Made by a program: the position numbers and the translations under genes
Shown here: piece by piece, positions 49,587 through 59,340 of the stretch
How the letters are laid out: the number at the start of each line of letters is the position of its first letter
Position numbering within the stretch: position 1 is the stretch's first letter
The notes under the pieces: generated by a model
Database searches by the model: none
What the model was told of the DNA's origin: nothing
What the model saw: only the letters and a program-made list of their open reading frames with translations
Assembly (NCBI GenBank): GCA_019694435.1
Contig: JAIBBZ010000015.1
Span: 1 to 64,000 of the forward strand
Origin: Pirellulales bacterium
Lineage (GTDB): Bacteria > Planctomycetota > Planctomycetia > Pirellulales > JAEUIK01
Length of the DNA: 64,000 nt
Direction: 5' to 3'

Positions 49587-51434
49587 TTGTCCGTGCCGTC
49601 TGCCGAATACGTCTATCTCACCATGAAGGTCGGCAGCCGCGCCGGGATGAGCTTCTTGCTCGATCCCCGAGGTCAGACGACGATCGGCCGCGGCGACGAT
49701 TGCACGATCACCGTGGCCGACCCGCTGAGTTCCCGGGTCCACGCCATCGTTTCCCGGCACGACGGACGCTGGTGGGTCAAAGACCAGGACAGCCGCAACG
49801 GGACTTTCGTCAACGACGCCAAGATCGACGAAGCCGCGCTGGCCGACGGCAACTATCTGCGCGTCGGGGCGACTGAATTCTCGTTCCATCACTGCACCGA
49901 CCCGCCGACGGTCGCCTTCTCGAACAGCGAATTGCTGCAAGAGGTCGTCCGCGACACGGTCATGGACGCGGGCGGCACGGCCGCGCATGCCCTGGCGGCG
50001 ATCGGCGATACAGGTCAGGCCCATGACCTGCTGCTGCTCTATCAGCTCAGCATCAAGCTGCTGGGCTGTTCCGACCCGATGGAGGTTGTGCGGTTCAGCC
50101 TGGAGCTGCTGCGCGACCACACGCGGGCCTCGGTCGTCGGGTTCCTGTGGATCGATGAACAAGGCGAACTACGTCCCAAGCTCACGATCCCCGCCGCGGG
50201 CCAGGAGCAGATCCCGCTCAGCCAGGCGCTGACCCGGCTGGTCTCGCAGGAAGGCCATGCCGTGTGGATCGCGAACCAGCAGTCCCGGGAACGCTCGGCC
50301 CAATTGCAACACTATGCCGACGCGTTGTGCGTGCCCCTGTTGAGCCAAGGCGAGGTCCTGGGCGCGGTGCATGCCTATCTGGAACGAGGGCGATTTCGAC
50401 AATCGCAATTCGACTTTGCCATTTCGCTCGCCAATATCACGGCCGTGGCCCTGGTGCGGGCCCGCCACACCGAGAACCTGCAAACGAGCCTGAGCCGGTT
50501 GCAGGAAAAATCGGCCTCGTCGGACGAAATCGTCGGTTCGAGCGCTCCTATGCGCGAGCTCAAGGCCCGAATCCAGCGAGTCGCCGCGACGAGCGGTTGC
50601 GTGCTGATCCGCGGCGAAAGCGGCGTCGGTAAAGAGCTCGTGGCCCGGGCCGTACACCTCGCGAGTCCCCGGGCCGACCGTCCGATGCTCTCGGTCAATT
50701 GTGCGGCGATTCCGCACGACTTGATGGAAAGCCAATTGTTCGGTCACAGGGCAGGCGCCTTCACGGGCGCCGATCGCGACCATGCCGGATACTTCCAGCA
50801 GGCCGACCTGGGCACGTTGTTCCTCGACGAGATCGGCGAATTGACCCTGCCAGGGCAGGCGAAGCTGCTGCGCATTCTCGAAGGGCATCCATTCCTGCCC
50901 GTCGGAGCGACGCAAGAGATCAAGGTCGACGTCCGCGTCATTGCCGCGACCAATCAGGACCTGCAAACCTACGTGCGAGACAAGCAGTTCCGCGCCGATC
51001 TGTTCTATCGTTTGAGCGTGTTCGAGTTGAATGTCCCTCCACTGCGGCAACGCGGCGAAGATATCGCCGCGCTGATCGATCACTTCCTCGATCACTTCCG
51101 GCGCCAACACGGCCGGCCCGAATTGAAGCTTTCGGACGACGCCCGGCAGCGGCTGCTGTCCTACCACTGGCCGGGCAACGTGCGGCAACTGCGCAACGTG
51201 ATGGACAGCGCCGTCGTGTTGGCCGTGGGCCATGAAATCGAGGTCTCCGACCTGGGCCTGCGCGACGCCGGCGGCGGCGAGCTCGAGACGCTCCGCTTCG
51301 ATTACTGGGAACGGCGGTTGATCGACGAGGCCCTGCGCCGCACTTCGGGCAACGTGCCCGAGTCCGCCAAGCTGTTGGGGATCGGTCGGGCCACGCTGTA
51401 CCGCAAGCTCGACGAATACGGCATCCAGCGATAA
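49587..51434 (+). CDS. FHA-GAF-AAA-Fis sigma-54 activator
   Basis: A 615-residue transcription activator. An FHA domain (about 30-85; [29 protein letters not shown]) is followed by a GAF domain (about 150-300). The AAA+ module has Walker A GESGVGKE near 342, an intact [17 protein letters not shown] near 389 and Walker [12 protein letters not shown] Fis helix-turn-helix ends the protein ([21 protein letters not shown]). The FHA domain suggests control by Ser/Thr phosphorylation and the GAF by a ligand. TTG 49587 has GAGGG 7 bases upstream; GTG 49593 and ATG 49623 are alternatives. xseA follows after 35 bases, so the two may be one unit. Confidence 0.93.
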   Translation: MSVPSAEYVYLTMKVGSRAGMSFLLDPRGQTTIGRGDDCTITVADPLSSRVHAIVSRHDGRWWVKDQDSRNGTFVNDAKIDEAALADGNYLRVGATEFSFHHCTDPPTVAFSNSELLQEVVRDTVMDAGGTAAHALAAIGDTGQAHDLLLLYQLSIKLLGCSDPMEVVRFSLELLRDHTRASVVGFLWIDEQGELRPKLTIPAAGQEQIPLSQALTRLVSQEGHAVWIANQQSRERSAQLQHYADALCVPLLSQGEVLGAVHAYLERGRFRQSQFDFAISLANITAVALVRARHTENLQTSLSRLQEKSASSDEIVGSSAPMRELKARIQRVAATSGCVLIRGESGVGKELVARAVHLASPRADRPMLSVNCAAIPHDLMESQLFGHRAGAFTGADRDHAGYFQQADLGTLFLDEIGELTLPGQAKLLRILEGHPFLPVGATQEIKVDVRVIAATNQDLQTYVRDKQFRADLFYRLSVFELNVPPLRQRGEDIAALIDHFLDHFRRQHGRPELKLSDDARQRLLSYHWPGNVRQLRNVMDSAVVLAVGHEIEVSDLGLRDAGGGELETLRFDYWERRLIDEALRRTSGNVPESAKLLGIGRATLYRKLDEYGIQR

Positions 51435-51469
51435 CTGGCACACAGGCTCACGCCCCCCCTTGGTTTGCC

Positions 51470-52771
51470 ATGGCCCAGCGCGAGCTGTTTCCCGACGAAC
51501 CCGAGCTGCCGGCGGCGCCGGCGGCCGAAGCCCAGCAGCCATCCATCTGGAGCGTGGCCGAGCTGACGCTGCGGTTGAAGGACCTGCTTGAGACGGCGTT
51601 TCCGGCCGTGTGGGTCGCGGGCGAAATCTCCAACCTTTCGCGGCCCCAGTCGGGCCATTGCTACCTGACGCTCAAGGATGACGAAGCACAAATCCGCGCC
51701 GTGATCTGGCGCGGCACTGCCAACCGCGTGCGGTTCGACCTGCACGACGGTCTGGAAGTGGTGTGCTTCGGGCATCTCGACGTCTATGCCCCGCGCGGCA
51801 CGTATCAACTGGTGATCGAGCAGATCGAGCCGCAAGGCATCGGGGCGCTGGAGCTGGCGCTGCGGCAGTTGCGAGCCCGGCTGGCGGCCGAGGGGCTGTT
51901 CGACCCGGCGCATAAGCGCTCCCTACCCCGGTTTCCGCGGACCATCGGCGTCGTCACCAGCCCCAGCGGTGCGGCCGTGCGCGATTTTCTCGAGGTGCTC
52001 AAGCGTCGTTGGCGCGGCGCGGACGTGCTGATTTTTCCGGTCCGCGTGCAGGGCGACGGCGCGGGGCTCGAAGTGGCCCGGGCCATTCAATTGGCCAACT
52101 GTCTGCCGCAGCCGCCGGAGGTGCTCGTCGTCACGCGCGGCGGAGGGAGCCTCGAGGATCTTTGGGCGTTTAACGAAGAACACGTCGTCAGGGCGATCCA
52201 TGCGTCGCGGATTCCCGTCGTGTCGGCGATCGGCCACGAAATCGACGTGACGCTGGCCGACCTCGTGGCCGACGTGCGAGCCTTGACCCCGAGCGAAGCG
52301 GCCGAGCGTGTCGTGCCTTCGGCCGCCGAGCTGCGCGAAGTCTTGGCCCAACGCAGCCGGCGCCTCGTCGCGGCACTGCGTAGCCGAGCGGTTTCGGCGC
52401 GGGCCCGGCTCGACGCGCTGGCGGCGCACCGCACGCTGCGCCGGCCTTTGGACCGCGTGCATGATCTGGCGCGGCGCGTCGACGAGCTGGCTGCGCGCGC
52501 GGCGCGGGCCGCCACGCATCGCACGCGCGACACCCGCCGCCGCATCGAAACCGTCGCCGCGCGGCTCGAATCGCTCAGCCCGGTGGCCGTCCTGGGGCGC
52601 GGGTACAGCGTGACCCTGCTGGAGAACTCTTCAGGCGAGCGCACGGTGGTGCGCTCCGCGGCGGAGCTTCAGACCGGCGACACGCTCGTGACCCGGTTTG
52701 CCCGTGGCCAGGCCACGAGTCGCGTCGAGTCGATCGAGCCGGGGGTCGAACCCTCGTCGGGCGAAGCGTAA
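51470..52771 (+). CDS. xseA: exodeoxyribonuclease VII large subunit
   Basis: A 433-residue nuclease subunit. N-terminal OB-fold (WVAGEISNLSRPQSGHCYLTLKD), then the catalytic region with PRFPRTIGVVTSPSGAAVRD, VVTRGGGSLEDLWAFNEE and SAIGHEIDVTLADLVADVRALTPSEAAE. The coiled-coil C-terminal half is Arg-rich. With XseB it degrades single-stranded DNA to oligonucleotides. It opens a compact five-gene run ending in nadK. Confidence 0.96.
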   Translation: MAQRELFPDEPELPAAPAAEAQQPSIWSVAELTLRLKDLLETAFPAVWVAGEISNLSRPQSGHCYLTLKDDEAQIRAVIWRGTANRVRFDLHDGLEVVCFGHLDVYAPRGTYQLVIEQIEPQGIGALELALRQLRARLAAEGLFDPAHKRSLPRFPRTIGVVTSPSGAAVRDFLEVLKRRWRGADVLIFPVRVQGDGAGLEVARAIQLANCLPQPPEVLVVTRGGGSLEDLWAFNEEHVVRAIHASRIPVVSAIGHEIDVTLADLVADVRALTPSEAAERVVPSAAELREVLAQRSRRLVAALRSRAVSARARLDALAAHRTLRRPLDRVHDLARRVDELAARAARAATHRTRDTRRRIETVAARLESLSPVAVLGRGYSVTLLENSSGERTVVRSAAELQTGDTLVTRFARGQATSRVESIEPGVEPSSGEA

Positions 52772-52813
52772 ACTCGTGTTGGCGTGAGTCGATGAGCCGT
52801 GAAGGAAGCTTGC

Positions 52814-53221
52814 TTGAGCGACGAAACCCCCGCTGCCCCCGACGATCAACCCGAGACGAACTTCGAGGAGGCGCTGGCCAACCTGGAGCGCATCGTCCAT
52901 GACCTCGAGGACGGCCAAATCGGGCTGTCGACGGCCCTGGCGCGTTACGAACAGGGCGTGGCCCTCCTACGGCAATGCTACGGCCTGCTGGAACGGGCCG
53001 AGCGGCGCATCGAGTTGCTGACCGGGTTCGATCCGGCCACGGGGCCGGAAACGGCGCCATTTGACGACGAGGCCTCGGCCGACCTTGAGGCCAAAGGGTC
53101 CCGCCGCAGCCGGCGCCGGTCCGCACCAAAGCCCGCAGACGAGCCCAAGTCGTCTGGCGGAAGGGTGTTGCGATCATCGAGCGACAGCCCGGAAGTGGAC
53201 GACGCCGAGGGGTTGTTTTAG
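52814..53221 (+). CDS. xseB: exodeoxyribonuclease VII small subunit
   Basis: A 135-residue protein. The conserved core, NFEEALANLERIVHDLEDGQ with LSTALARYEQGVALLRQCY, occupies about residues 15-70. A variable tail of ~60 residues (RRSRRRSAPKPADEPK) makes it longer than the usual ~80. AAGGA lies 7 bases before TTG 52814; a GTG at 52799 is the alternative. It binds XseA in several copies. Confidence 0.93.
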   Translation: MSDETPAAPDDQPETNFEEALANLERIVHDLEDGQIGLSTALARYEQGVALLRQCYGLLERAERRIELLTGFDPATGPETAPFDDEASADLEAKGSRRSRRRSAPKPADEPKSSGGRVLRSSSDSPEVDDAEGLF

Positions 53222-53282
53222 AATCTCCCCCGGCGCGTGCGCCCATGTGGGGGAACCATAAGACCTTAGGCGGCTCGATTCG
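53222..53282. other. hairpin between xseB and ispA
   Basis: TCCCCC ... GGGGGA flanks a nested GGCGC-GT-GCGCC hairpin within 53224-53257. No T-run follows, so it is more likely a message-stabilising or processing element than a terminator. Confidence 0.35.
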
Positions 53283-54206
53283 ATGGTGGGTACCACGCAG
53301 GCCCTGGGCGAATATGCCGTGGCTGCCCGGGCGCGGATCGAATCCGCGCTCGTCCGCTACCTACAAGGCGATGCGGTCGCGGCCATCTCGCAGGCCGGCG
53401 TCGAAACCTGGCCGCCGCGACTGGCAGAAGCCATGCAATACGCCGCCTTAGGAGGCGGCAAACGGCTGCGAGCCCTGTTGGCGCTGCTGGCGGCCGAGGC
53501 CTGTGGTGGGAGCGAAGCCGCGGCGATGCCCGTGGCCTGCGCGGTTGAAATGATTCATGCGTATTCGCTGGTCCACGACGATCTGCCGGCCATGGACGAC
53601 GACGACTTGCGGCGCGGTCGGCCGACTAACCACCGCGTGTTCGGCGAGGCTATGGCGATCCTGGCGGGCGACGCCTTGTTGACCCGGGCCTTCGAGATCG
53701 TGGCCGGCGAGGTGAGGCCGGCCGAAGTTGCCGCACGCTGCTGCGCCGAGCTGGGCGGCGCCGCCGGCGCCAGCGGCATGGTCGGGGGCCAGGCCGACGA
53801 TATCGACGGCGCGTTTCAAGCCGGCAGTCTCGAACAGTTGGAGCGGATTCACGCCCGAAAAACGGGGGCCATGCTGGCAGTTTCCTTGAAATTGGGGGGG
53901 CTCGTGGCCGGTGCCAGCAGCGAACAACTCGCGGCACTGGCCGCGTATGGTCGGGCGGTGGGGATCGCGTTTCAGATTGCCGACGATCTGCTCGACGTCG
54001 CCGGCGACGAGGCGAAGATCGGCAAGCGCGTGCGCAAAGACGCCGAGCAGGGTAAGCTGACCTATCCGGGGTTGCTGGGGATCGAGGAGAGCCGCCGCCG
54101 CGCCCAGGCGCTGGTGGCTGATGCCGCGCGGGCCCTTGAGCCCTTGGGCGCGGCCGGATCGCTGCTCGAGGAGTTGGCCCGGTACGTCGTCGAAAGGGAC
54201 CGATAG
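53283..54206 (+). CDS. ispA: short-chain polyprenyl diphosphate synthase
   Basis: A 307-residue trans-prenyltransferase that condenses IPP with allylic diphosphates. The first Asp-rich motif, SLVHDDLPAMDDDDLRRG, is of the farnesyl type (two extra residues before the third Asp), and the second is QIADDLLDVAGD. GGGKRLRALL is the IPP-binding stretch. The product may be FPP or GGPP. The stop is immediately followed by the dxs ATG. Confidence 0.93.
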   Translation: MVGTTQALGEYAVAARARIESALVRYLQGDAVAAISQAGVETWPPRLAEAMQYAALGGGKRLRALLALLAAEACGGSEAAAMPVACAVEMIHAYSLVHDDLPAMDDDDLRRGRPTNHRVFGEAMAILAGDALLTRAFEIVAGEVRPAEVAARCCAELGGAAGASGMVGGQADDIDGAFQAGSLEQLERIHARKTGAMLAVSLKLGGLVAGASSEQLAALAAYGRAVGIAFQIADDLLDVAGDEAKIGKRVRKDAEQGKLTYPGLLGIEESRRRAQALVADAARALEPLGAAGSLLEELARYVVERDR

Positions 54207-56126
54207 ATGAAGTCGCTGTTGTCGCAGATCGACTCGCCGCAGGATCTCCAGGCACTCTCACTGGTCGAGCTGGAAAAGCTGGCGCAGGAAATGCGCGAGG
54301 CCCTGTGCAATCTCGTTTCGACGCGCACGGCGCACTTCGCTTCCAATCTCGGCGTGATCGAGCTGTGCCTGGCGCTGCACACCACGTTCGACTTTCGTCG
54401 CGACCGCCTGATCTGGGACACCGGGCACCAGATATATCCGCATAAGATGATCACCGGGCGGTTTCACGAGTTCGGCACGATGCGCTGCAAGGGCGGGCTG
54501 ATGGGCTATCCCAACCCGCACGAAAGCGACTACGACCTGTTCATGACCGGCCATGCCGGCTGCAGCGTATCGACCGTGCTGGGGCTCAAGTCGGGCGACG
54601 ACCTGATTCCCGGTGAGGGCGACCGCCATGCCGTGGCCGTGATCGGCGATGGCGCCTTGCCGTCGGGCATCGTGTTCGAGGCCCTCAACAACGCCGGCTT
54701 CCTCAAAAAGCGGATGCTGGTGGTGCTCAACGACAACAAGATGTCGATCTGTCCGCGCGTCGGGGCGCTGGCCCAATACCTCGACCGCACGCGAATGGAC
54801 CCGCGCTACACGGGCCTGAAGACCGAGGTGCAGAAGTTCTTGCACCGCATGCCGATGCTGGGCGACGAGGTCGAGAAGTGGCTCCTGCACGTCAAGGACT
54901 CGATCAAGGCCGGCCTGACCGGCGGCATGCTGTTCGAAGAGTTGGGCATTCGCTACATCGGGCCGGTCGACGGCCACAACCTCGCGCAGTTGCGCAAGTA
55001 TCTGCAGATGGTCAAAGACGTCGAGGGCCCCGTGCTGCTGCACGTGGTCACCGAAAAAGGCCACGGCTTTCAGCCGGCCGCCGAGGACCCGGTGTTCTTC
55101 CACACGCCGGCGCCCTTCGAACACGAAGACGGCTGCGTGATCGCGATCAAGAAAAGCTCGTCGCGGGCTTATACCGACGTGGCCTCGGAGGCGATCTTTG
55201 CCCAGATGGAGCGCAACCCGCGGGTGACCGTGATGACGGCGGCCATGTGCCAGGGCAACAAGCTCGAGCCGGTGCGCGACGCCTTTCCCGATCGCTTTTT
55301 CGACACCGGCATCTGCGAGTCACACGCCGTGGCGTTTGCCGCGGGCCAGGCCAAGGCTGGCCTGCGACCGATCGTCGACATCTACAGCACCTTCCTGCAA
55401 CGCAGCTACGACCAGATCTTCCAGGAAGTCGCATTGCAAAATCTGCCGGTCACCTTGATGCTCGACCGCGCAGGGCTGACCGGTCCGGACGGGCCGACGC
55501 ATCATGGCTGCTTCGACCTGGGGTATCTGCGTGTGTTCCCGAACCTGGTCGTGATGGCCCCCGGGGACGAGGCCGATCTGCCGGCGATGCTCGATTTTGC
55601 CCTGGCGTCGCCGAGCCCCTGCGCGATCCGCTATCCAAAGGCCGGGGTCGAGACCGTGGCCCGCGAGGTGGCGCCGATCGAGCTGGGCCGTTCCGAGGTG
55701 ATTCGCACCGGAAACGACGGCACGGTGATCGTGGCCGGAACGCTCTTGGGAACGTGCCTCAAGGCGATCGAAAGTCTGCGCAAGGAAGGCCTGGAGCTGG
55801 GGCTGATCAATGCCCGCTTCGTCAAACCGCTCGACACGGCCGAGATCTTACGGGCCATCGAGCGATCGCCGTTTGTGGTGACGGTGGAAGAATCGTCGCT
55901 GCCCGGCGGCTTTGGCTCGGCTGTGCTCGAGGCGGCGGCCGACGCCGGGCTGGACGCCAGCCGCGTGCGTCGCCTGGGAATTCCCGATCGGTTCATCGAG
56001 CACGGCGAGCGGAACGAACTGCTGGCCGACCTCGGCCTCGACGCGGCCGGGCTGGCGCGCACCTTGCGCGAATTGGCGGTCACCTACAGCGGCTGTTCCG
56101 CGGCAACCCAAAGGCGTGTGAGCTGA
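54207..56126 (+). CDS. dxs: 1-deoxy-D-xylulose-5-phosphate synthase
   Basis: A 639-residue thiamin-diphosphate enzyme, first step of the MEP isoprenoid pathway. IWDTGHQIYPHKMITGR and VIGDGALPSGIVFEALNNAG hold the TPP/Mg site, RAGLTGPDGPTHHG the substrate loop, and VTVEESSLPGGFGSAV the transketolase C domain. It differs from the classical enzymes in RTAHFASNLG (usually GGH) and TGHAGCSVSTVLG (usually GHSSTS), so it is a divergent clade. AAGGGA lies within ispA just upstream of the ATG, which fits coupled translation. Confidence 0.93.
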   Translation: MKSLLSQIDSPQDLQALSLVELEKLAQEMREALCNLVSTRTAHFASNLGVIELCLALHTTFDFRRDRLIWDTGHQIYPHKMITGRFHEFGTMRCKGGLMGYPNPHESDYDLFMTGHAGCSVSTVLGLKSGDDLIPGEGDRHAVAVIGDGALPSGIVFEALNNAGFLKKRMLVVLNDNKMSICPRVGALAQYLDRTRMDPRYTGLKTEVQKFLHRMPMLGDEVEKWLLHVKDSIKAGLTGGMLFEELGIRYIGPVDGHNLAQLRKYLQMVKDVEGPVLLHVVTEKGHGFQPAAEDPVFFHTPAPFEHEDGCVIAIKKSSSRAYTDVASEAIFAQMERNPRVTVMTAAMCQGNKLEPVRDAFPDRFFDTGICESHAVAFAAGQAKAGLRPIVDIYSTFLQRSYDQIFQEVALQNLPVTLMLDRAGLTGPDGPTHHGCFDLGYLRVFPNLVVMAPGDEADLPAMLDFALASPSPCAIRYPKAGVETVAREVAPIELGRSEVIRTGNDGTVIVAGTLLGTCLKAIESLRKEGLELGLINARFVKPLDTAEILRAIERSPFVVTVEESSLPGGFGSAVLEAAADAGLDASRVRRLGIPDRFIEHGERNELLADLGLDAAGLARTLRELAVTYSGCSAATQRRVS

Positions 56127-56216
56127 CGCGACGCGTGCGCTGGTGCGGCCAGGGCGCAGTTGTGCTTGGGGGCAGGCTGCTTGTAGGCAGGCGGGTTGCC
56201 GCCTAGGATCAGCCCC

Positions 56217-57101
56217 ATGGCCACCAGTTCTTCTGCGGTGCGCAAGTTCACCGCACCCGGTCCCCCGCGAACCATCGTGCTCGGCTCGGGCGAGCGTCCG
56301 CTCGTGGCTGCCGCGGCCAGCGAGCTGCGATCGCAGATCGAGAGCCATTGCCAGATCGTGGCCTGGGACCTCACCTTCGCGATCGATCCGGCCGATTACG
56401 ACGCCGAGTTGGTGATCGTGTTGGGCGGCGACGGTTCGATTCTCCGCGCCGTGCGCAAGCTGGGCGAACACCAGCGGCCGATCCTGGGAATCAACCTGGG
56501 CCGCCTGGGCTTCCTGGCCGACCTGCGGCCTGCCGAGCTGCCGGTCGTGCTGCCAGCATTGACAGCAGGTCAAACACGGATCGTCGATCACCTGATGTTC
56601 CACTGCGAACACCGCCGCGGCGAACGTGTGCTGGCACATTCCTTGGGCTTGAACGAAGTCGTGGTGCACGCCGGTCCGCCGTTCGCGATGCTCGAAGTCG
56701 ATTTCTACGTTGACGCCGAATTAGTCACTACCTACAGTTGCGACGGCCTGATTGTCAGCACGCCGGTTGGCTCGACGGCGCATAGCCTCTCGGCCGGCGG
56801 CCCGATCCTGCGGAAAGATTTGCAGGCGTTCGTCGTCTCGCCCATCAGCCCGCACACGCTGACCAATCGGCCCGTGGTCGACGCGGCCGAGCGATGTTTC
56901 GAGCTGGTCGTGAACCAGCCGAACCCTGGTACGGACGTGGTCGTCGACGGACAGGTGCTGGGCAACTTGCAGGCCGGCGATCGCGTGTCGATCTGGCGTG
57001 CCTCGACGACCTTTCAGTTGATCGAAGTGCCCGGCCACAGTTACTACAAGACGCTCCGCGAAAAACTCGGTTGGAGTGGACAGCTTCATCCGGGCAGTTA
57101 G
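56217..57101 (+). CDS. nadK: NAD kinase
   Basis: A 294-residue ATP-NAD kinase that supplies NADP. Key motifs: LGGDGSILRAVRKL (GGDG), INLGRLGFLADL, SCDGLIVSTPVGSTAHSLSAGGPIL, and a C-terminal beta-sandwich ending near KTLREKLGW. AGGA lies 8 bases before ATG 56217. It follows dxs by 90 bases in the same direction and may share the transcript. Confidence 0.95.
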   Translation: MATSSSAVRKFTAPGPPRTIVLGSGERPLVAAAASELRSQIESHCQIVAWDLTFAIDPADYDAELVIVLGGDGSILRAVRKLGEHQRPILGINLGRLGFLADLRPAELPVVLPALTAGQTRIVDHLMFHCEHRRGERVLAHSLGLNEVVVHAGPPFAMLEVDFYVDAELVTTYSCDGLIVSTPVGSTAHSLSAGGPILRKDLQAFVVSPISPHTLTNRPVVDAAERCFELVVNQPNPGTDVVVDGQVLGNLQAGDRVSIWRASTTFQLIEVPGHSYYKTLREKLGWSGQLHPGS

Positions 57102-57175
57102 CCGGGTTGCCCGTGGCCCGGCCGGCGCGACAGGCAGTCGCGCTGCACGCGGTTACTCGAAAGGATGCGAGTTCG

Positions 57176-58216
57176 ATGCGCACGTTCTGGGCTGTGTTCG
57201 CCGGCGTAGCGATATCCCTGGCGCCTTGCACTGCGCGTGCAGAGGCCAACGATGCAGCGCCTGTCGCCGACGCCTCGGCGCCAACGTATACGCTGCGTTA
57301 CAAGTTCCAACCGGGCCAGGTGCTGCGCTGGCAGGTCGAGCATCGCGCCGAGATCCGGACCACGGTCGGCGGGACCACCCAAACCGCCGAAACAATCAGC
57401 GGTTCGATCAAGGCCTGGCGCGTGATCTCGGTCGAAGAAAACGGTAACGCCACGTTCGAGCACCTGGTCGAAAGCGTCGAAATGCGGCAGAAACTCGCTG
57501 GCCGCCAAGACGTGTACTACAACAGCCAGACCGACAAGCAGCCGCCGTCCGGTTTCGAGCAGGTGGCCGCCAACGTCGGCGTCACGCTCACCATCTTCAC
57601 GGTCGACAACCGCGGCGCTATCCTGCGCCGCGAAGACAAACGCTCGCAGCCCAACAATCAGACCGGCCAGATCACGATCCCGCTGCCCGACGAGGCGGTT
57701 GCCGTGGGTCACACCTGGTCGCGACCCTACGACATCGAGGTCACGCTCAAGACGGGCGAATTGAAGTCGATCAAGACCCGGCAGCGGTTCACCCTGGCCG
57801 AGGTCACCGGCGACGTCGCCCGAATCGAGATCGCCACCGAGATCCTGACGCCGATTCACGACCCGGCCATCGAGGCGCAATTGATCCAGCGCGAATCGGC
57901 CGGCACGGTGCAGTTCGACATCGCGGCGGGCCGCATCGTCGGCCAGCAGATCGACCTCGACAAGAGCGTCGTCGGCTATGCCGGCGAAGGCAGCTCGCTG
58001 CGCTACATCACCCGGTTCAGCGAGGAATTGCTCGACGCCGAGCAAGCGGCGCCCGGCACGGAAAACCGCGCCGCCGGCGGGCCGCGCAAGCCGGCCGCGC
58101 GCCGGCCGATTGGTCCGGGCCTGCCCCCCGGGCTGGTCGTGGGCGGCACGAGCGACTCGAAGGGCGCGATCGGCGACCGCACGGCGAGCCGGAAGCTCAA
58201 CAACACGCGGCGCTAA
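57176..58216 (+). CDS. secreted protein of unknown function (DUF6263-like)
   Basis: A 346-residue exported protein with a signal peptide of about 23 residues (AISLAPCTARAEA). A mostly beta domain follows: YTLRYKFQPGQVLRWQVEHR, RVISVEENGNATFEHLVE, IPLPDEAVAVGHTWSRPYDI, TRQRFTLAEVTGDVARIEIA. These features resemble DUF6263, a family without known function. The tail is low-complexity and Pro/Gly/Arg-rich. AAGGA precedes ATG 57176 by about 11 bases. It converges with the dipeptidase gene, leaving only 3 bases between stops. Confidence 0.8.
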   Translation: MRTFWAVFAGVAISLAPCTARAEANDAAPVADASAPTYTLRYKFQPGQVLRWQVEHRAEIRTTVGGTTQTAETISGSIKAWRVISVEENGNATFEHLVESVEMRQKLAGRQDVYYNSQTDKQPPSGFEQVAANVGVTLTIFTVDNRGAILRREDKRSQPNNQTGQITIPLPDEAVAVGHTWSRPYDIEVTLKTGELKSIKTRQRFTLAEVTGDVARIEIATEILTPIHDPAIEAQLIQRESAGTVQFDIAAGRIVGQQIDLDKSVVGYAGEGSSLRYITRFSEELLDAEQAAPGTENRAAGGPRKPAARRPIGPGLPPGLVVGGTSDSKGAIGDRTASRKLNNTRR

Positions 58217-58219
58217 TCG

Positions 58220-59311
58220 TCAATTCCAGCTCTCGCGCAGGAAACGAATCCAGTTGCCGTGCATGATCGCGGCGACATCGGCGCTCGTATAGCCCCGCGC
58301 GGCCAGTAGCCCTGGCACCGTCTGCAGGTCGGCAATCGTGTCGAGATCGATCGGCGCTTGCTCGCGGCCGAAACCGCCATCCAGATCGGTACCGATGGCC
58401 GCGTGCCGCGCATTGCCGGCCAACTGGCACACATGGTCGATGTGATCGACCATGTGCCGCAAAGAGACGCCGGTTTCCTGGGGCGTCGTGCGGCCGCGCT
58501 GCCAGTCGGGCACCAACATCCACGCATCCAGCGCCGCGCCGATCACCGCGCCGCGCTCGATCAGCAGCCGCAATTGCTCGTCGGTGAACTGGCGCTCGTG
58601 AGGGACCAAAGCGCGGCAATTCGAATGGCTGGCCCAGACGCGGCCCGAGTAGCACGCCAGGGCCTCGGCGAAGCTGTCGTCGCACAAATGGGTCGCGTCG
58701 AGAATCATGCCCAGGCGTTCGATCTCGGCCAACAACTCGCGGCCGCGCGGCCCCAAACCACCGGTGGCGTGCGTCCCCTGTGCGTAGGTGCCGGGCCCGT
58801 AGTGCGCCGGCCCGATGGCCCGCAGACCGGCGGCAAAAGCGCGCTCCAAGTGTGCCGGCGTGAGGATCGAGTCGGCCCCTTCAAGGCTGAGTACATAGCC
58901 GATCGGTAGCCGCTCGCGCAGCTCGGGCGCAACGCCCGGCGCCGCGGCCTCGAACCAGCGGGCAACCTGTCGATCGAGCGACGCGCGGTCGACGATGGCC
59001 GCCATCTGTCCGGCCTCTTCCATGGCGCGGTACCAGGCCAACTGCCCCTGGGTCGTGGCCCAGGCAATCTCGGGGCTGTTGCAACCGGGCAAGCCGTTGG
59101 TCGGCTTCACATAACGGGCAATCAGCGTGGCGACGCACAGACCCACGCCACCGCGGCGCATGTCGGGCAGCGCCACGGTGCCCCGGCCACGGTCGGGTTT
59201 GTCGGACTGCCCCTGCTCGCGGCGGCGGATCTCCGCGACCGTCGCCGTCAGGTCGCGGTTCCACTGCAAGGCGTTCATCGACAGGTCAAGATGGGCGTCG
59301 AAGATGAGCAT
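58220..59311 (-). CDS. M19 family dipeptidase
   Basis: A 363-residue renal-type dipeptidase with a binuclear zinc centre. Ligands are in IFDAHLDLSMN (HxD), VLSLEGADSI (bridging Glu), LDATHLCDDSF and WASHSNCRAL (two His); AIGTDLDGGFG is typical of the family. No signal peptide is present, so it is cytosolic. ATG 59311 is chosen; the frame continues upstream through the next gene but without homology. It starts 29 bases after the secreted-protein gene. Confidence 0.92.
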   Translation of the reverse strand: MLIFDAHLDLSMNALQWNRDLTATVAEIRRREQGQSDKPDRGRGTVALPDMRRGGVGLCVATLIARYVKPTNGLPGCNSPEIAWATTQGQLAWYRAMEEAGQMAAIVDRASLDRQVARWFEAAAPGVAPELRERLPIGYVLSLEGADSILTPAHLERAFAAGLRAIGPAHYGPGTYAQGTHATGGLGPRGRELLAEIERLGMILDATHLCDDSFAEALACYSGRVWASHSNCRALVPHERQFTDEQLRLLIERGAVIGAALDAWMLVPDWQRGRTTPQETGVSLRHMVDHIDHVCQLAGNARHAAIGTDLDGGFGREQAPIDLDTIADLQTVPGLLAARGYTSADVAAIMHGNWIRFLRESWN

Positions 59312-59340
59312 CGGTGATCCGTGAGAGAAATGGCGAGCGC

